In this document: in pieces, positions 14,683-24,494 of the stretch | How the letters are laid out: every line of letters starts with the position of its first letter | How positions within the stretch are numbered: the first letter of the stretch is position 1 | Source of the DNA: Helicobacter apodemus | Lineage (GTDB): Bacteria > Campylobacterota > Campylobacteria > Campylobacterales > Helicobacteraceae | Assembly: GCF_000765745.2 (NCBI RefSeq) | Contig: NZ_JRPC02000011.1 | Span: 1 to 64,000 of the forward strand | Direction of reading: 5' to 3' | Length of the DNA stretch: 64,000 bases | The notes under the pieces: model-generated | What the model was told of the DNA's origin: nothing | The model's input: the letters and a program-made list of their open reading frames with translations, nothing else | Database searches by the model: none | Translations under genes and position numbers: made by a program

Positions 14683-17055
14683 TTATGGTTCTTCGTCCTC
14701 ATTCTTATTTTTAATTTCCCTTATAATTGTTTTAATTGTGTCGATTGAAATTTTGTTCTCTGTTATGAGATTTCTCATTTGTTCCATTTTAGTTTCTGTT
14801 GGTGTTGTATCTAAATCATCTGGAGTTGCTAAATGGAGTAAGAAAATTTTATATCCATCTTTTCCTAATTCTTTTTCAATGTAAGCAATTTTATCTTTGG
14901 GAGTGAGTTGAGATTGTTCTGCTTCTTCTGTTTCTGCGTCTGGATTCTCTTTCTCATCGTTCTCATCGTTTTTTTGTGCTTTTCGGATAATTTCCTGTTT
15001 TTCCTCTTCTGTAAAAGGTTGTATTGTATTTAACACTTCTTGTTCTTCCATTTCTTGTTTTGCTTCTTCTTGTTTTTTCCTGCTTACTAGAATTTGTTGT
15101 GCTTTTTCCTCATTTTTATCTACAACGACTTGCATATAAGGATTTACCCTATTTTCTTTAGGCTCATTTTCTTTAGCTTGTAATGGATTCTCATTGACAA
15201 TTTGCACATAAGAATTTACTTTGGGAGTTTCTATGGATTCTTTTTCTTTCTCTGCTTCTTGTAATTCTTTTTTAGTCTCTTGTAATTCCTCATCAGATTT
15301 TAGAGGGATTTTGTCCGCACCTTTCCATTGTGGGTTTTTAAACCAATAATTTACCTTTGCTTTAATAGGATTTTTGACAAATCCACGCACTAGAATTAAA
15401 ATATCTGTATTAGGCATATTTAAAATATCTTGTGCTGGAACAAGCTCATACCCCTCACTTGAAGTAGAATCACTAGATTTGATTAAATCTAAATTACCTT
15501 GTGAGCGTGAAATTTTCTTTCTTGTAAATTTACCTATCATCTTGCTTAATTCCTCTGCGTCTTTTGCAGAATTCATTGTAAAAACAACTTGATAACCTAC
15601 ATTACTTCGTAAAATATTCAAATCATCTTCGCCATAATATTTTTTAATCTGCTCATAGCTTTGTGTAATATAAATAGGAATTAATCCATAGCTTCTACAA
15701 AGTGCAGGAGCTTCTAACAAGAAAGGCATTTTCCCGAATCGGACAAACTCATCACCAATAAAATAAATAAATTTATTAGGGTCAGCATTTCCCTCTCCGC
15801 TCATCAGTTTTTTAAACATTGTTTCTACAAAAATTCTAATGAGTGGAGCTAAAATATCTATATCTTCTGTTTGAATTACAATGTAGCAACTAATTTTTTC
15901 TTTCCTCAAATCGTAATAATCAAAGCTCATTTTTGAGGTGGCATTATCTACATTTGGATTTTGAAACACAGCCATAAAAGTATCAAAAGTGGATTTAACA
16001 CTTGCAAATTCATTATCGGCAACAATCGTATAAGCATTGGCTTGATTTCTTGTAATATCGTGCAAACTTTCATCATTTGCAACCGCTTTAAAAAATGCTT
16101 TGCTTGAATCTTTTGAGAGGTCTCTTTTAATCTCTTGTGTAAATTCATCTTGTGTTGCTAGTCCAAATTGTAGTTTAATATCATCTGGAATATCATCGTA
16201 AAAATCTTTTTTAGGAGCTTGTGCAATCTCACCTAAGCTTGTATGTTTATTCTTTTGCATAAAATAAGTGGCAAAAAAAGTAAATAATGTTTTAGCACTT
16301 ACAATCCAATGGTCATTTTCTTTGCCTTTTTCCCCTATAAAAATTGTTCCTGCAATTTGGTCTGCAAGTTGTTTCATCTTTACATAATCCATATCTGCAA
16401 TTACTTTTTTATCAAAAGGATTAAAAAACATTGTATTTTCATCTGGATAAAGGGGAGAAAAACGCAAAATTCTATTCCCAAACTTTGCTTGTCTATATCC
16501 TGCACTAAGATAGAAAAGCTCCCCCTTAATATCTAAAACTACAACAGAACAAGGGAGACTAAAGAGATTAGGCAAGGCAATAGAGGCAGTTTTACCTGTT
16601 CCGGGGGGAGCAACAATCAGACAAGATAGAGGGCTTACACATCTTAAAAATTGTTCTATTTCATCGGGTTTGTTTTTGAGTTTTTCTATAAAAGTTTTTT
16701 TCTTATACAAACAACCTAACATTAAGCCTTGTTCGTTATTAATTCCCATTTTTTTATAATCTTCTTTTTTGGCAAAAGAGGCATTTCCATAATCTTCTAA
16801 GCTTTTTTCATTATAAATAATAAAATAAACTATTAAAACAATTAAAGGCATAAGAGCAAAAAGAATGGTTAAATAAGCTTTAAATTTTAATTTGCCACTC
16901 GTTAAATTTTGAAGTAATAAAAGTCCTGTATGAAAAACATCTGCAAAATTAGGATTAAAAATATATTTTACAGAAGCAAAGAAAAGCACGATTCCAAAAA
17001 CAATACAAACAAACAACCCTAAGAGCCATTTTTGCAATGTCATTTTTTTATCCAT
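14683..17055 (-). CDS. virD4: VirD4/TraG-type coupling ATPase
   Basis: A 790-residue protein with two N-terminal membrane helices (about residues 10-30 and 60-81), Walker A APPGTGKT at 149-156, a Walker B-type FIYFIGDEF, and the TraG/VirD4 all-alpha and RecA-like core. It brings the relaxosome to the VirB channel and powers substrate entry. The last 200 residues are an extended Glu/Gln-rich coiled-coil region not found in short VirD4 proteins, possibly for substrate recognition. It overlaps the upstream MobC-like gene by 8 bp. Confidence 0.95.
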   Translation of the reverse strand: MDKKMTLQKWLLGLFVCIVFGIVLFFASVKYIFNPNFADVFHTGLLLLQNLTSGKLKFKAYLTILFALMPLIVLIVYFIIYNEKSLEDYGNASFAKKEDYKKMGINNEQGLMLGCLYKKKTFIEKLKNKPDEIEQFLRCVSPLSCLIVAPPGTGKTASIALPNLFSLPCSVVVLDIKGELFYLSAGYRQAKFGNRILRFSPLYPDENTMFFNPFDKKVIADMDYVKMKQLADQIAGTIFIGEKGKENDHWIVSAKTLFTFFATYFMQKNKHTSLGEIAQAPKKDFYDDIPDDIKLQFGLATQDEFTQEIKRDLSKDSSKAFFKAVANDESLHDITRNQANAYTIVADNEFASVKSTFDTFMAVFQNPNVDNATSKMSFDYYDLRKEKISCYIVIQTEDIDILAPLIRIFVETMFKKLMSGEGNADPNKFIYFIGDEFVRFGKMPFLLEAPALCRSYGLIPIYITQSYEQIKKYYGEDDLNILRSNVGYQVVFTMNSAKDAEELSKMIGKFTRKKISRSQGNLDLIKSSDSTSSEGYELVPAQDILNMPNTDILILVRGFVKNPIKAKVNYWFKNPQWKGADKIPLKSDEELQETKKELQEAEKEKESIETPKVNSYVQIVNENPLQAKENEPKENRVNPYMQVVVDKNEEKAQQILVSRKKQEEAKQEMEEQEVLNTIQPFTEEEKQEIIRKAQKNDENDEKENPDAETEEAEQSQLTPKDKIAYIEKELGKDGYKIFLLHLATPDDLDTTPTETKMEQMRNLITENKISIDTIKTIIREIKNKNEDEEP

Positions 17056-17461
17056 TTTTGCTTACTCTCCTGTATTTTGATTTTTTAAAAAGATTGTGGA
17101 TTCTGTCTTTTTTTAAAATTTTTTTATATTCTGTGAGAATATTTTTAATTTCATTTATATTGCCAATAATGCTTTCTATTTGATTATTTAGTTCTTTTCC
17201 TGCATTAAGATGATAAGCAATTTGGTTAATATTGTTTCCTATGCGGTGGATATTATCAATGAAAGTTTTATTAAGCATAATTAAATAAGCGATATTTTTG
17301 CTTTCTTTAGAATCATCCTCCCTGAAATAACATTCTTTAATCATCTCTCTAATAATTGCATTTTTTGTAATACCCTTGCGATTTTTTAGGCTTTGCAACA
17401 TTCTTTGGTCGTCTTCATTGAGATAAAATCCTACTCTTGTGCTTTTAATTTTTTCCCCCAT
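17048..17461 (-). CDS. mobC: MobC-like relaxosome accessory protein
   Basis: A 137-residue protein. The N-terminal half (TRVGFYLNEDDQRMLQSLKNRKGITKNAIIREMI) fits a ribbon-helix-helix. The C-terminal half contains RIGNNINQIAYHLNAGKELN, the signature of MobC-type relaxosome proteins. It would bind the origin of transfer and help the relaxase. Unusually it is encoded between virB11 and virD4, about 8 kb from the relaxase gene and on the opposite strand. Four bases separate it from virB11. Confidence 0.85.
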   Translation of the reverse strand: MGEKIKSTRVGFYLNEDDQRMLQSLKNRKGITKNAIIREMIKECYFREDDSKESKNIAYLIMLNKTFIDNIHRIGNNINQIAYHLNAGKELNNQIESIIGNINEIKNILTEYKKILKKDRIHNLFKKSKYRRVSKNG

Positions 17462-17465
17462 TTTG

Positions 17466-18464
17466 CTACTCTATGCTATTAATATCTATCTCTTTAAGAA
17501 TCTCTTTAAGATTTAGAATATCTGTAATTACTCTTTGATTTTGTATGCGTTTAATTTGAATAATATAATCAACGCCACTTGCAATATAGGAATTTAGCAT
17601 TTTAGTATCTGGATTTTGTAAGCCACCTCCTAATGTTGCATTAATCCCAATAGCTTTGATTGCGTCTTTTGGAGTGTTTGCGTGTAGTGTGCTTAGATTC
17701 CCCTCGTGTCCTGTATTTGAAGCTCTAAGAAAAGGTAAAGTGTTTCTAGTGTCAATTTCTCCTAACAATAATCTATCAGGTCTTAATCTTAAAGCATTAT
17801 CGATTGCCATTTTGTAGCTATATTTATTAGTTTCTACTTTTGGAACTGCAAGTTGTAAAATATTCTTATTTACAAGTGATAATTCTTGAGAATCCTCTAT
17901 GGTTACAATTCTCTCATTTGGGTCTATTTCACTTGCTAGGGCATTTAAAAAACTTGTTTTACCTGTGCCTGTTCCTCCGCTAATTAAAATGCTTCTATGG
18001 TCTCTAACAAGCTGTTTAATCTTTTCATAATTCCAACCTTTCTTGGTGCAATTATCACTTAAGACAAAACTTTCTAATGTAAAGCGTTGATTACTTGGAA
18101 TCCTTATAGAAATTCCTATTTTTGAATTGTATAAAACGCTTTCGTGTTGTGCTTGTAGTCTATATCTTAGATAAGGTGCTGGTAATTCACACGACAAAGT
18201 AGGATTATCTTTATTAAAATTTAATCCTCTTCTTGTAGCTAACTCTTTGACAAAGCTTTCTAAGAAAAAAATATTAAGTTTCTCATCTTCTATATATTCC
18301 CATTGTGAGCCTTTATCAAGACATATCTCAAATTCTTTATTAATGATTAATTCATTGGCGTTTCCATTTTTCTTCCTGTCTAAATATTTATCTAAATAGG
18401 TAAGTAATGTTTTTAAAATCCCGCTAATTTCTTGTGAATTTTTAATCATTTCAATATTTGTCAT
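17466..18464 (-). CDS. virB11: VirB11-type secretion ATPase
   Basis: A 332-residue hexameric traffic ATPase. Walker A GGTGTGKT at residues 163-170, Asp-box ERIVTIEDSQEL, Walker B-type RPDRLLLGEI and His-box GHEGNLSTLHANTPKDAI are all present. It drives pilus assembly and substrate passage from the cytoplasmic side. Gene order with virB8-virB10 upstream is conserved. Confidence 0.95.
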   Translation of the reverse strand: MTNIEMIKNSQEISGILKTLLTYLDKYLDRKKNGNANELIINKEFEICLDKGSQWEYIEDEKLNIFFLESFVKELATRRGLNFNKDNPTLSCELPAPYLRYRLQAQHESVLYNSKIGISIRIPSNQRFTLESFVLSDNCTKKGWNYEKIKQLVRDHRSILISGGTGTGKTSFLNALASEIDPNERIVTIEDSQELSLVNKNILQLAVPKVETNKYSYKMAIDNALRLRPDRLLLGEIDTRNTLPFLRASNTGHEGNLSTLHANTPKDAIKAIGINATLGGGLQNPDTKMLNSYIASGVDYIIQIKRIQNQRVITDILNLKEILKEIDINSIE

Positions 18465-18476
18465 ATTCTAAACTTC

Positions 18477-18692
18477 CTATGTATTTTTCTCTTTTGTTTT
18501 CTCTTCTTTTGACTTCTCTAAAGAGAGGATTTCTTCTAATATTTTTTGTGCTTTTATTTTTTGTCCCATAAGCCTTGCTTCTTCTCTTTGAATTTGTTTT
18601 ACTAATTTTTTAAGAGATTCCTTTTTATTCTCAAGTAATTTGTCGTTTTGGTGCATATTGCTAACAAACTCTGCTACATTTTTAAAATCCAT
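18477..18692 (-). CDS. Hypothetical coiled-coil protein between virB10 and virB11
   Basis: A 71-residue, highly charged protein predicted to form one long helix (KESLKKLVKQIQREEARL). It lies 9 bases from virB10 and 12 bases from virB11 on the same strand, so it is co-transcribed. It could bridge or regulate VirB components. No family recognised. Confidence 0.6.
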   Translation of the reverse strand: MDFKNVAEFVSNMHQNDKLLENKKESLKKLVKQIQREEARLMGQKIKAQKILEEILSLEKSKEEKTKEKNT

Positions 18693-18701
18693 ATTTTCTC
18701 C

Positions 18702-19769
18702 TTATTTAAAATATTGCGTCATAATCTCGTTTTTCTTTGGTTTTGGAAACCAAATATGATGTGTTGGTACAATAAAGATTCTGCTACCCGCTTTAATCTG
18801 TATTACAGGCTTAATACTCTTTTGTTGTGCTAGAATTTCTTGCACGATTGCACTCAAATCGGTTTGGGTTTGATTATAAATAGAATCACCATATTGATTG
18901 GAATTGTTATTGTTATCTCGTGTAGCAATAGATAGCAATAACACATTGGTAAGCGTGGAAAGTGTATAAGGAATCCCGAAGCGTTGCCACATTCTATTGT
19001 TTAAATTGCCCTCTGCTCCGCTCATTCCCATATAATCTGATGTTTTAGCATTAGTTAATAAAATATTTACACCTTGAGGAGTGATAATCTCTCTCCATTC
19101 TATTTGCAATCTTGCATGTCCTGTAATCTCACTACTATTTTGATAGTAACCAATCGCCTTACTACCTCTTGGAATCATTACTGCCCTTCCCATTGTGGCA
19201 TAAATATCTTCTTCAATTTGAGCACTTACAATCCCTGCTAAATCACTTGAAATTGCTGTTGTTAATGTTGCTGGTATCAAACGCCCTGCCCTTATCATTC
19301 TAAAGAGTTTGTGTTCATTGGTAGCATTGTCGATACTTTCTTGATTTGAAAAAGAATTTACTCCATAGGGATTAGCACCTTGTGAAAAATAAATTTCTTG
19401 TGAGCCTCTTTCTGCAAGAATAGAATCTCGTAGTAAATTGTCCATTCTTTGCTCGGGAGTAAGATTTACTTTCTTTTTGGGTGCATTTTGCTTTAATTCT
19501 TCTTTTTTAGCCTCCACTTTCTTTTGGGTTTCTGTAATTTTTCTTTCAAAATCTTTTATTTTAAAATTTTCTTCTTCTTCAATTTGCACCACTTGATTAG
19601 GGTTTGGTTTCTTTCTATAAGTATAATCATCTAGCGGAAATTTAGAATCAAAAAGATAATCCAAACTTTGTTGATAAATTACTTTTTCTTCTTTTAAAAT
19701 ATTTTCGCTAGGATTAGCTAAAACCAAAAAGGGAGAAAGAGTTAAGGAAATAAATAAGGATTTTTTCAT
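18702..19769 (-). CDS. virB10: VirB10-type channel protein
   Basis: A 355-residue protein. The C-terminal TrbI/VirB10 domain is clear: ATLTTAISSDLAGIVSAQIEEDIYA, MIPRGSKAIGYYQNS, RLQIEWREIITPQG, then a closing AGSRIFIVPTHHIW. It links the inner and outer membrane parts of the channel. The N-terminus looks like a cleavable or anchoring signal (KSLFISLTLSPFLVLA). The Pro-rich periplasmic region is short and replaced by a Lys/Glu helix at 75-105. It overlaps virB9 by 4 bp. Confidence 0.93.
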   Translation of the reverse strand: MKKSLFISLTLSPFLVLANPSENILKEEKVIYQQSLDYLFDSKFPLDDYTYRKKPNPNQVVQIEEEENFKIKDFERKITETQKKVEAKKEELKQNAPKKKVNLTPEQRMDNLLRDSILAERGSQEIYFSQGANPYGVNSFSNQESIDNATNEHKLFRMIRAGRLIPATLTTAISSDLAGIVSAQIEEDIYATMGRAVMIPRGSKAIGYYQNSSEITGHARLQIEWREIITPQGVNILLTNAKTSDYMGMSGAEGNLNNRMWQRFGIPYTLSTLTNVLLLSIATRDNNNNSNQYGDSIYNQTQTDLSAIVQEILAQQKSIKPVIQIKAGSRIFIVPTHHIWFPKPKKNEIMTQYFK

Positions 19770-20854
19770 TCTACAACCTTTTGCTCTTGATTATTTGGTT
19801 TTACTTTTTCAATACAAACATAAGATTCCCCATTCCATATTGTCCATTTATCGTTTCTGCTTTCCGCGATAATCCAATCACCAATGACTTTTGTTTCAAC
19901 AGGTGTATCGTGTTTATCAATAACTGCAAAAATTACTGGAACTTTGCCATTTTGCTTTTTATCGTATTTAAAATAAGTAAAAGTATCATCATTAAAGACT
20001 TCACTAGGAATTAGCCATTCGTTATATTTCTTAGCTTTTTTGATATAAGAAAAATCCATTTGCTCTTTCTCTACTTTAATTTCTGCAATTCCCTCTTTAA
20101 TGACAAAATATTTTCTAGCTTCCTCTTCCATTTGTTTTTGTGTTAAGATTTTGCTCTCATCATCAAGAATCTTTACAAGCAAATTTGGCAATTCTTTGTT
20201 CTTGTAATCGGTGGAGTAGAGGAAAAAATTATGGATTTTTTTATCCTTTGTAAAAATTGTCAAATTTGTATCAATGCCAATTAAAAAAGGCTTTATGCTG
20301 ATTGCATTAGGCATATTTGGTATTTCTTCTACTTTATATCCGCTTTGGTCTCCTAAAATATAACTTTCTATCTTACTTTCAAAAATAATGGTGGTTGCCA
20401 TTGTGAAGCGTGTGCGTATTTTCTGTGTTTTATTCTCTTCATAAGGAATTTGTATTGTGTTTTCAAATCCTGTATATTTTTTTTCTAAAAACTTTTTTTG
20501 CACTGCTCTTAAATCCTTGTTTCTTATAGCTTGTTTCATTAAGAGTAATTGTTCTTCAGTGTATGCTGGAATCTCTTGTGAGTATTGTTGCTCATATTGC
20601 ATTTGTGGATAATTATCTATATTTGAACTAGTGTTATTAATACTCACATTATTGCTAATGTATTTATCTTTATTTTCTATGGTAGGTTTTTGAGTAAATA
20701 AAGATTCTCCGCTTTGTTGTCTTGTTGCCATTATTCTTTCTACTTCTTCTTGTCGCTCTTGCATAATATCTTCTATTGTGGCTTGGTTTAAAGCATTTGG
20801 GTTGGCAAACAATATGTTTTGAAGTAAGATAGTAAAAATTATTAATTTTTTCAT
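19766..20854 (-). CDS. virB9: VirB9-type outer-membrane-complex protein
   Basis: A 362-residue secreted protein (signal LIIFTILLQNILFANP). It has a Gln-rich linker, then a VirB9/CagX-type beta domain (TRFTMATTIIFESKIESYILGDQSGYKV, LTIFTKDKKIHNFFLYS) and a C-terminal domain (FTYFKYDKKQNGKVPVIFAVIDKHDTPV). With VirB7 and VirB10 it forms the outer-membrane core. It overlaps virB10 by 4 bp. Confidence 0.92.
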   Translation of the reverse strand: MKKLIIFTILLQNILFANPNALNQATIEDIMQERQEEVERIMATRQQSGESLFTQKPTIENKDKYISNNVSINNTSSNIDNYPQMQYEQQYSQEIPAYTEEQLLLMKQAIRNKDLRAVQKKFLEKKYTGFENTIQIPYEENKTQKIRTRFTMATTIIFESKIESYILGDQSGYKVEEIPNMPNAISIKPFLIGIDTNLTIFTKDKKIHNFFLYSTDYKNKELPNLLVKILDDESKILTQKQMEEEARKYFVIKEGIAEIKVEKEQMDFSYIKKAKKYNEWLIPSEVFNDDTFTYFKYDKKQNGKVPVIFAVIDKHDTPVETKVIGDWIIAESRNDKWTIWNGESYVCIEKVKPNNQEQKVVE

Positions 20855-20862
20855 TTTTTCCC

Positions 20863-21528
20863 CTATTGTGCGATTGTTTTCATTGTTCCATCTTTTTCAA
20901 TATTAACTTTGCTTAAGGCATATTCATAAACAATAAACCCTGTGGGATTTAATGGAATCGCATTTTCTTTAATTTCTTTTGATTCAAATCCAAATTTCAA
21001 AGTAGCCTTATAGCGTTGATAGCCTGTTTGCAGTTCTCCTCGTCTTTCTTTTGCAATAAATTCTATAGTTGCAACATCTTGACTTAGAATTTGACTATTA
21101 ATGATTTCAATCTCTCTGTAAAGATTCTTTGTTTGATAGATTGAACCGCTTTGAGTTACTGCTTGTTGGAATACTTTATAAACTTTGTTTTCACTTTGAA
21201 GTGCTACTTCTCTATAACGCACATCATCATCAATTCTATTAATTGTTTCTCGTTTAATTACATATCCCGCTAGGAGAGATTTTAAAAGTGCAATGTCGCT
21301 ACGAACATTAAAACCTTGTGTTTCTATTCTAAAAAAACTACCTTGTGGCTCTGAAAAGAAAACTAAATAGGGTTTTGTCTCTTTAAGCGGCATTAAAATT
21401 GCAAGTGAAAAAAGGGCTAAAAATAATAATCCACTTAGAATTACAACTAGAATAAAAAGGATTTTGGTAATATTTTTCTCTAATTGAAAGATATAATTTG
21501 GGTCTTTTAAGTTTTTTAAATCCATCAT
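20863..21528 (-). CDS. virB8: VirB8-type inner-membrane protein
   Basis: A 221-residue protein with one N-terminal membrane helix (about residues 20-50, ILFILVVILSGLLFLALFSLAIL) and a periplasmic NTF2-like domain (RYREVALQSENKVYKVFQQAV, QRYKATLKFGF), as in VirB8. It is a scaffold at the base of the channel. The start has two adjacent ATGs immediately after the virB7 stop. Confidence 0.92.
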   Translation of the reverse strand: MMDLKNLKDPNYIFQLEKNITKILFILVVILSGLLFLALFSLAILMPLKETKPYLVFFSEPQGSFFRIETQGFNVRSDIALLKSLLAGYVIKRETINRIDDDVRYREVALQSENKVYKVFQQAVTQSGSIYQTKNLYREIEIINSQILSQDVATIEFIAKERRGELQTGYQRYKATLKFGFESKEIKENAIPLNPTGFIVYEYALSKVNIEKDGTMKTIAQ

Positions 21529-21529
21529 T

Positions 21530-21658
21530 TTAGCCTTTATTCTCTTGTAAAATTTCTACATCATAACAAGCACAAGGGCTTTGTTTAATAGCGTGTTTGC
21601 TGCAAGCACTAAATATTACACTTGTAATTACTAAACTTAAAGTTAAAATCTTTTTCAT
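21530..21658 (-). CDS. virB7: VirB7-like small lipoprotein
   Basis: A 42-residue protein that I read directly from the sequence. A signal peptide with lipobox (LVITSVIFSAC, Cys 19) is followed by a short mature peptide with Cys 29 and Cys 31. Its position between virB4 and virB8, 1 nt before virB8, is that of VirB7, the lipoprotein that anchors VirB9 in the outer membrane. RBS GAGGAAT precedes the ATG. Confidence 0.85.
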   Translation of the reverse strand: MKKILTLSLVITSVIFSACSKHAIKQSPCACYDVEILQENKG

Positions 21659-21671
21659 TTATTATTCCTCC

Positions 21672-24215
21672 TTAATAATCTTCATCAGGCATTCTATGCC
21701 CTCTTATATAAAGCTCTCGCCACTCTTTTTCTCCATAAACTCTTTTTAATGCTTTAAGGTTTTTCACATCTCCAGCATCTGAACTAAAGACATTCAAATA
21801 CCCTTGCAATCTTGATAAATTCACATCTAAAATGGCGGAATAATCTCCCCTTTTTAGTAGAATTTTGCGTTCTGTTGGATTGGTTTTATTTAAAAATGAA
21901 ATTTCATTTCCTGTAAGATTTGCCATTGTGCGTAAATCTTCTAGGGTTTGCTCGTTTTTAGTGGGGTAAATCAAGAAATTTACCATATTATTAATAAAGG
22001 AGCTTCCTTTTGGGATTTCTTTAAAAAATCCAATATCTTGTGTTGCTACCATTACTGAACCATTAATTTTTCTAACTTCTAGGATTGCTTCTAGTAATTT
22101 TTCACGCATAATCTCATTATTCAAATAATCTTTCAATTCATCTACAAACACAAAAAATCCTTTATTTGTAGCTTTAGCATTGTTAGAGAGTTTATGAAAA
22201 ATGTAAAATGCCATAAGCCCCGCTAGTGTTTTATCTTTGATGATTGCGTCCATATTTAAAATAGAGAGTTGTTCTTTAAAGTTTAGTGCGTCTTCTTGGT
22301 GGTTGAAAATGGAATCCAAAAAAGGTTGATATGCCATTTTTAAATCTAATTTGCTAGGGTCATTTTGTGTTTCAAGGGAATTGTGAAACTCTTTAAAATT
22401 AGGGTGTTCCACCATTTCTAATCTTTTTAAAGTATCTTGAATATTATTAATGGCTTGAATATCTTTTTCATCAATCCCTATCATCATTGCTAACCACGCT
22501 CTTAAAAAATTAGAATTTTCAGTCGTTCTAGCTAAAGAAAAGGGATTAAGTTTAAATCCTGCTTCATCGTCTAAATCGTGATATTCTCCACCAATATATT
22601 TTGTGAAATTGTGCATACCACGCATTTTATCCATTGCAAAAATATTAATATCATATTTGAAAAGATTAGCCATTAGGAATTGTGTTAGGGCAGTTTTACC
22701 TGTGCCTGTTCCTCCGATAATCATTGTATGCCCACTTGCTTCCTTACCACTTGTTGCGTGAAAATTAAAAAAATATGGGCTTCCGCTTAGATGTCTAAAA
22801 ATTGTAACAGGTGCATTACCCCATCGATTTTTATTGAATCCTAAAATATCATTTTCTAAATTTATCATTGTGGCTAGATTAGAGCTTTGCAAACTTCTTT
22901 TTCTTGCATTCAAATTGCTTCTACTTGGAAAGAAAGAAAAGAATAAAGGTGCAAGATTTAATGTTTCAGCAATCATTGCTAAATATTGATTTTCTAACAC
23001 ACCTTTAAGACGATTAGTTTTCTCATTTAATTCTTCTAAACTAGGAGCGTGAATTAAAATGGAGTAACTTGTTTCTAAAAGTTTTTCTCTATCGCTTCGT
23101 ATGTCTTGTTCTAGTGCATTAAGCATTTCTTTGGCTTCCTGCACTGCAAAGACTGATTTATCTTTAATGTGCTTTAAAGCCTTTTCTTTTGGCACAACTT
23201 CACAACTAATAAAAACACTATATTCTATATTTTCTCTTAAAACCGCAGTGCTAATATTGCTGGAGATATTTTCTGTTTCATAAGCTTTTACGCTAATGAA
23301 TTTAGCATAGATTTTTTCGCTTGTTTGTGTAGGTTCTAATGGATTATTATTCTCATCTATTGGAATCACATTATCTGCCTTATTTGTATGGAAAATAATG
23401 TAATCCTTTTTAAATTCTACATCACTTGTAATGTAACAATCTGTTAAAAGCTCATAGCTATATTTTAGATTTGTTTTATTCATATTTGCATAGGTTGCAA
23501 AAAAGTTAATTAATTCATCAGAGCTTAATATTCTTGGTTTAAATTCATTGAGCGTATTTTTTATAACCTGCTTTATGGATTCTAGTGTGTTTGCCTTTTG
23601 GTCTAAGCCATAGTTGATTGATTTTGTTTGTTTTTGGATTCTGTCTAATTCTATAGTAGAAATTCCATTCCCCTCTTCTTTTTCTTTAGTAAATTTGTCT
23701 TTAAATTTATTCAATTCTCCCAAAATCGCTTTATTTTTAGTGGAGATTATAAAATAATAAACAATTTGGTAAGCTTCACGCAAATTTTCCCATTTATCGA
23801 CAATTTCTTTTGCATAAGGGTTTTTAATTTCAGATTTGATATAGTCTAAAAGAATTTTTTCTTTTTTACAAACAATACTTACAACTACATCATCTCCTAA
23901 AGAAGTAAAAAAACGATTCCTTGCCTCACTTAATGAGAGTTCTTCTTCAGGAGTAATTGCAGAATAGCTATAACCAAATAATTCAAATCCAATACATAAA
24001 TTTTTATCACTGGTTACAATAATTTCTTCATTATATTTTTGTGCAATATTATTTTCCAAAGCCATAGAAAAAATTTTGGGTTGTAGAATTGTAAAAATGC
24101 TATCACCCTCTTTTAAAATTTTATTTATCAAAGAAAATAATTCAGTTTTTGCAGAATCTTTAGGGAGTTTTTCTTGTCGCTGATTTTTTGCAAAAAAATT
24201 TTTTAAAAAAGACAT
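21672..24215 (-). CDS. virB4: VirB4-type transfer ATPase
   Basis: An 847-residue ATPase. The N-terminal CagE/TrbE/VirB domain includes FFSFFPSRSNLNARKRSLQSSN. The C-terminal RecA-like domain has Walker A MIIGGTGTGKTAL at about residues 497-507, Walker B-type GFFVFVDELKDYL, and KINGSVMVATQDIGFF. It energises pilus biogenesis and substrate transport. It is preceded by virB3 as a separate gene, not fused as in pVir/CagE-like systems. Confidence 0.95.
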   Translation of the reverse strand: MSFLKNFFAKNQRQEKLPKDSAKTELFSLINKILKEGDSIFTILQPKIFSMALENNIAQKYNEEIIVTSDKNLCIGFELFGYSYSAITPEEELSLSEARNRFFTSLGDDVVVSIVCKKEKILLDYIKSEIKNPYAKEIVDKWENLREAYQIVYYFIISTKNKAILGELNKFKDKFTKEKEEGNGISTIELDRIQKQTKSINYGLDQKANTLESIKQVIKNTLNEFKPRILSSDELINFFATYANMNKTNLKYSYELLTDCYITSDVEFKKDYIIFHTNKADNVIPIDENNNPLEPTQTSEKIYAKFISVKAYETENISSNISTAVLRENIEYSVFISCEVVPKEKALKHIKDKSVFAVQEAKEMLNALEQDIRSDREKLLETSYSILIHAPSLEELNEKTNRLKGVLENQYLAMIAETLNLAPLFFSFFPSRSNLNARKRSLQSSNLATMINLENDILGFNKNRWGNAPVTIFRHLSGSPYFFNFHATSGKEASGHTMIIGGTGTGKTALTQFLMANLFKYDINIFAMDKMRGMHNFTKYIGGEYHDLDDEAGFKLNPFSLARTTENSNFLRAWLAMMIGIDEKDIQAINNIQDTLKRLEMVEHPNFKEFHNSLETQNDPSKLDLKMAYQPFLDSIFNHQEDALNFKEQLSILNMDAIIKDKTLAGLMAFYIFHKLSNNAKATNKGFFVFVDELKDYLNNEIMREKLLEAILEVRKINGSVMVATQDIGFFKEIPKGSSFINNMVNFLIYPTKNEQTLEDLRTMANLTGNEISFLNKTNPTERKILLKRGDYSAILDVNLSRLQGYLNVFSSDAGDVKNLKALKRVYGEKEWRELYIRGHRMPDEDY

Positions 24216-24233
24216 TTTTTTTATCTTTATTTT

Positions 24234-24476
24234 TTATGCAAAATATTTTCTTGATTTAATTTTAAAACGCATTTGAATAACATCATAAATATCCTCATCA
24301 AAAAATTCCAATGTATAAAGCAAAGCCAAAATTATAATTGCAATAGGAATTGCATAAAGTTGAAGTAAAAACCAAAAAATAAAACTTGCAAAAGCCCAAA
24401 TAATCCAAGAGGTAATACTTAAGCCTTTTGCTTTTGGTTTTTTTGTTAATTCCCTGTAACAAAATGAATTTAACAT
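24234..24476 (-). CDS. virB3: VirB3-type inner-membrane protein
   Basis: An 80-residue protein with two close hydrophobic segments (about residues 22-38 and 40-58) and a basic C-terminus. Size, topology and position between virB2 and virB4 identify VirB3, which docks VirB4 at the membrane. Confidence 0.88.
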   Translation of the reverse strand: MLNSFCYRELTKKPKAKGLSITSWIIWAFASFIFWFLLQLYAIPIAIIILALLYTLEFFDEDIYDVIQMRFKIKSRKYFA

Positions 24477-24494
24477 TGCTTATTTCTTTCAAAA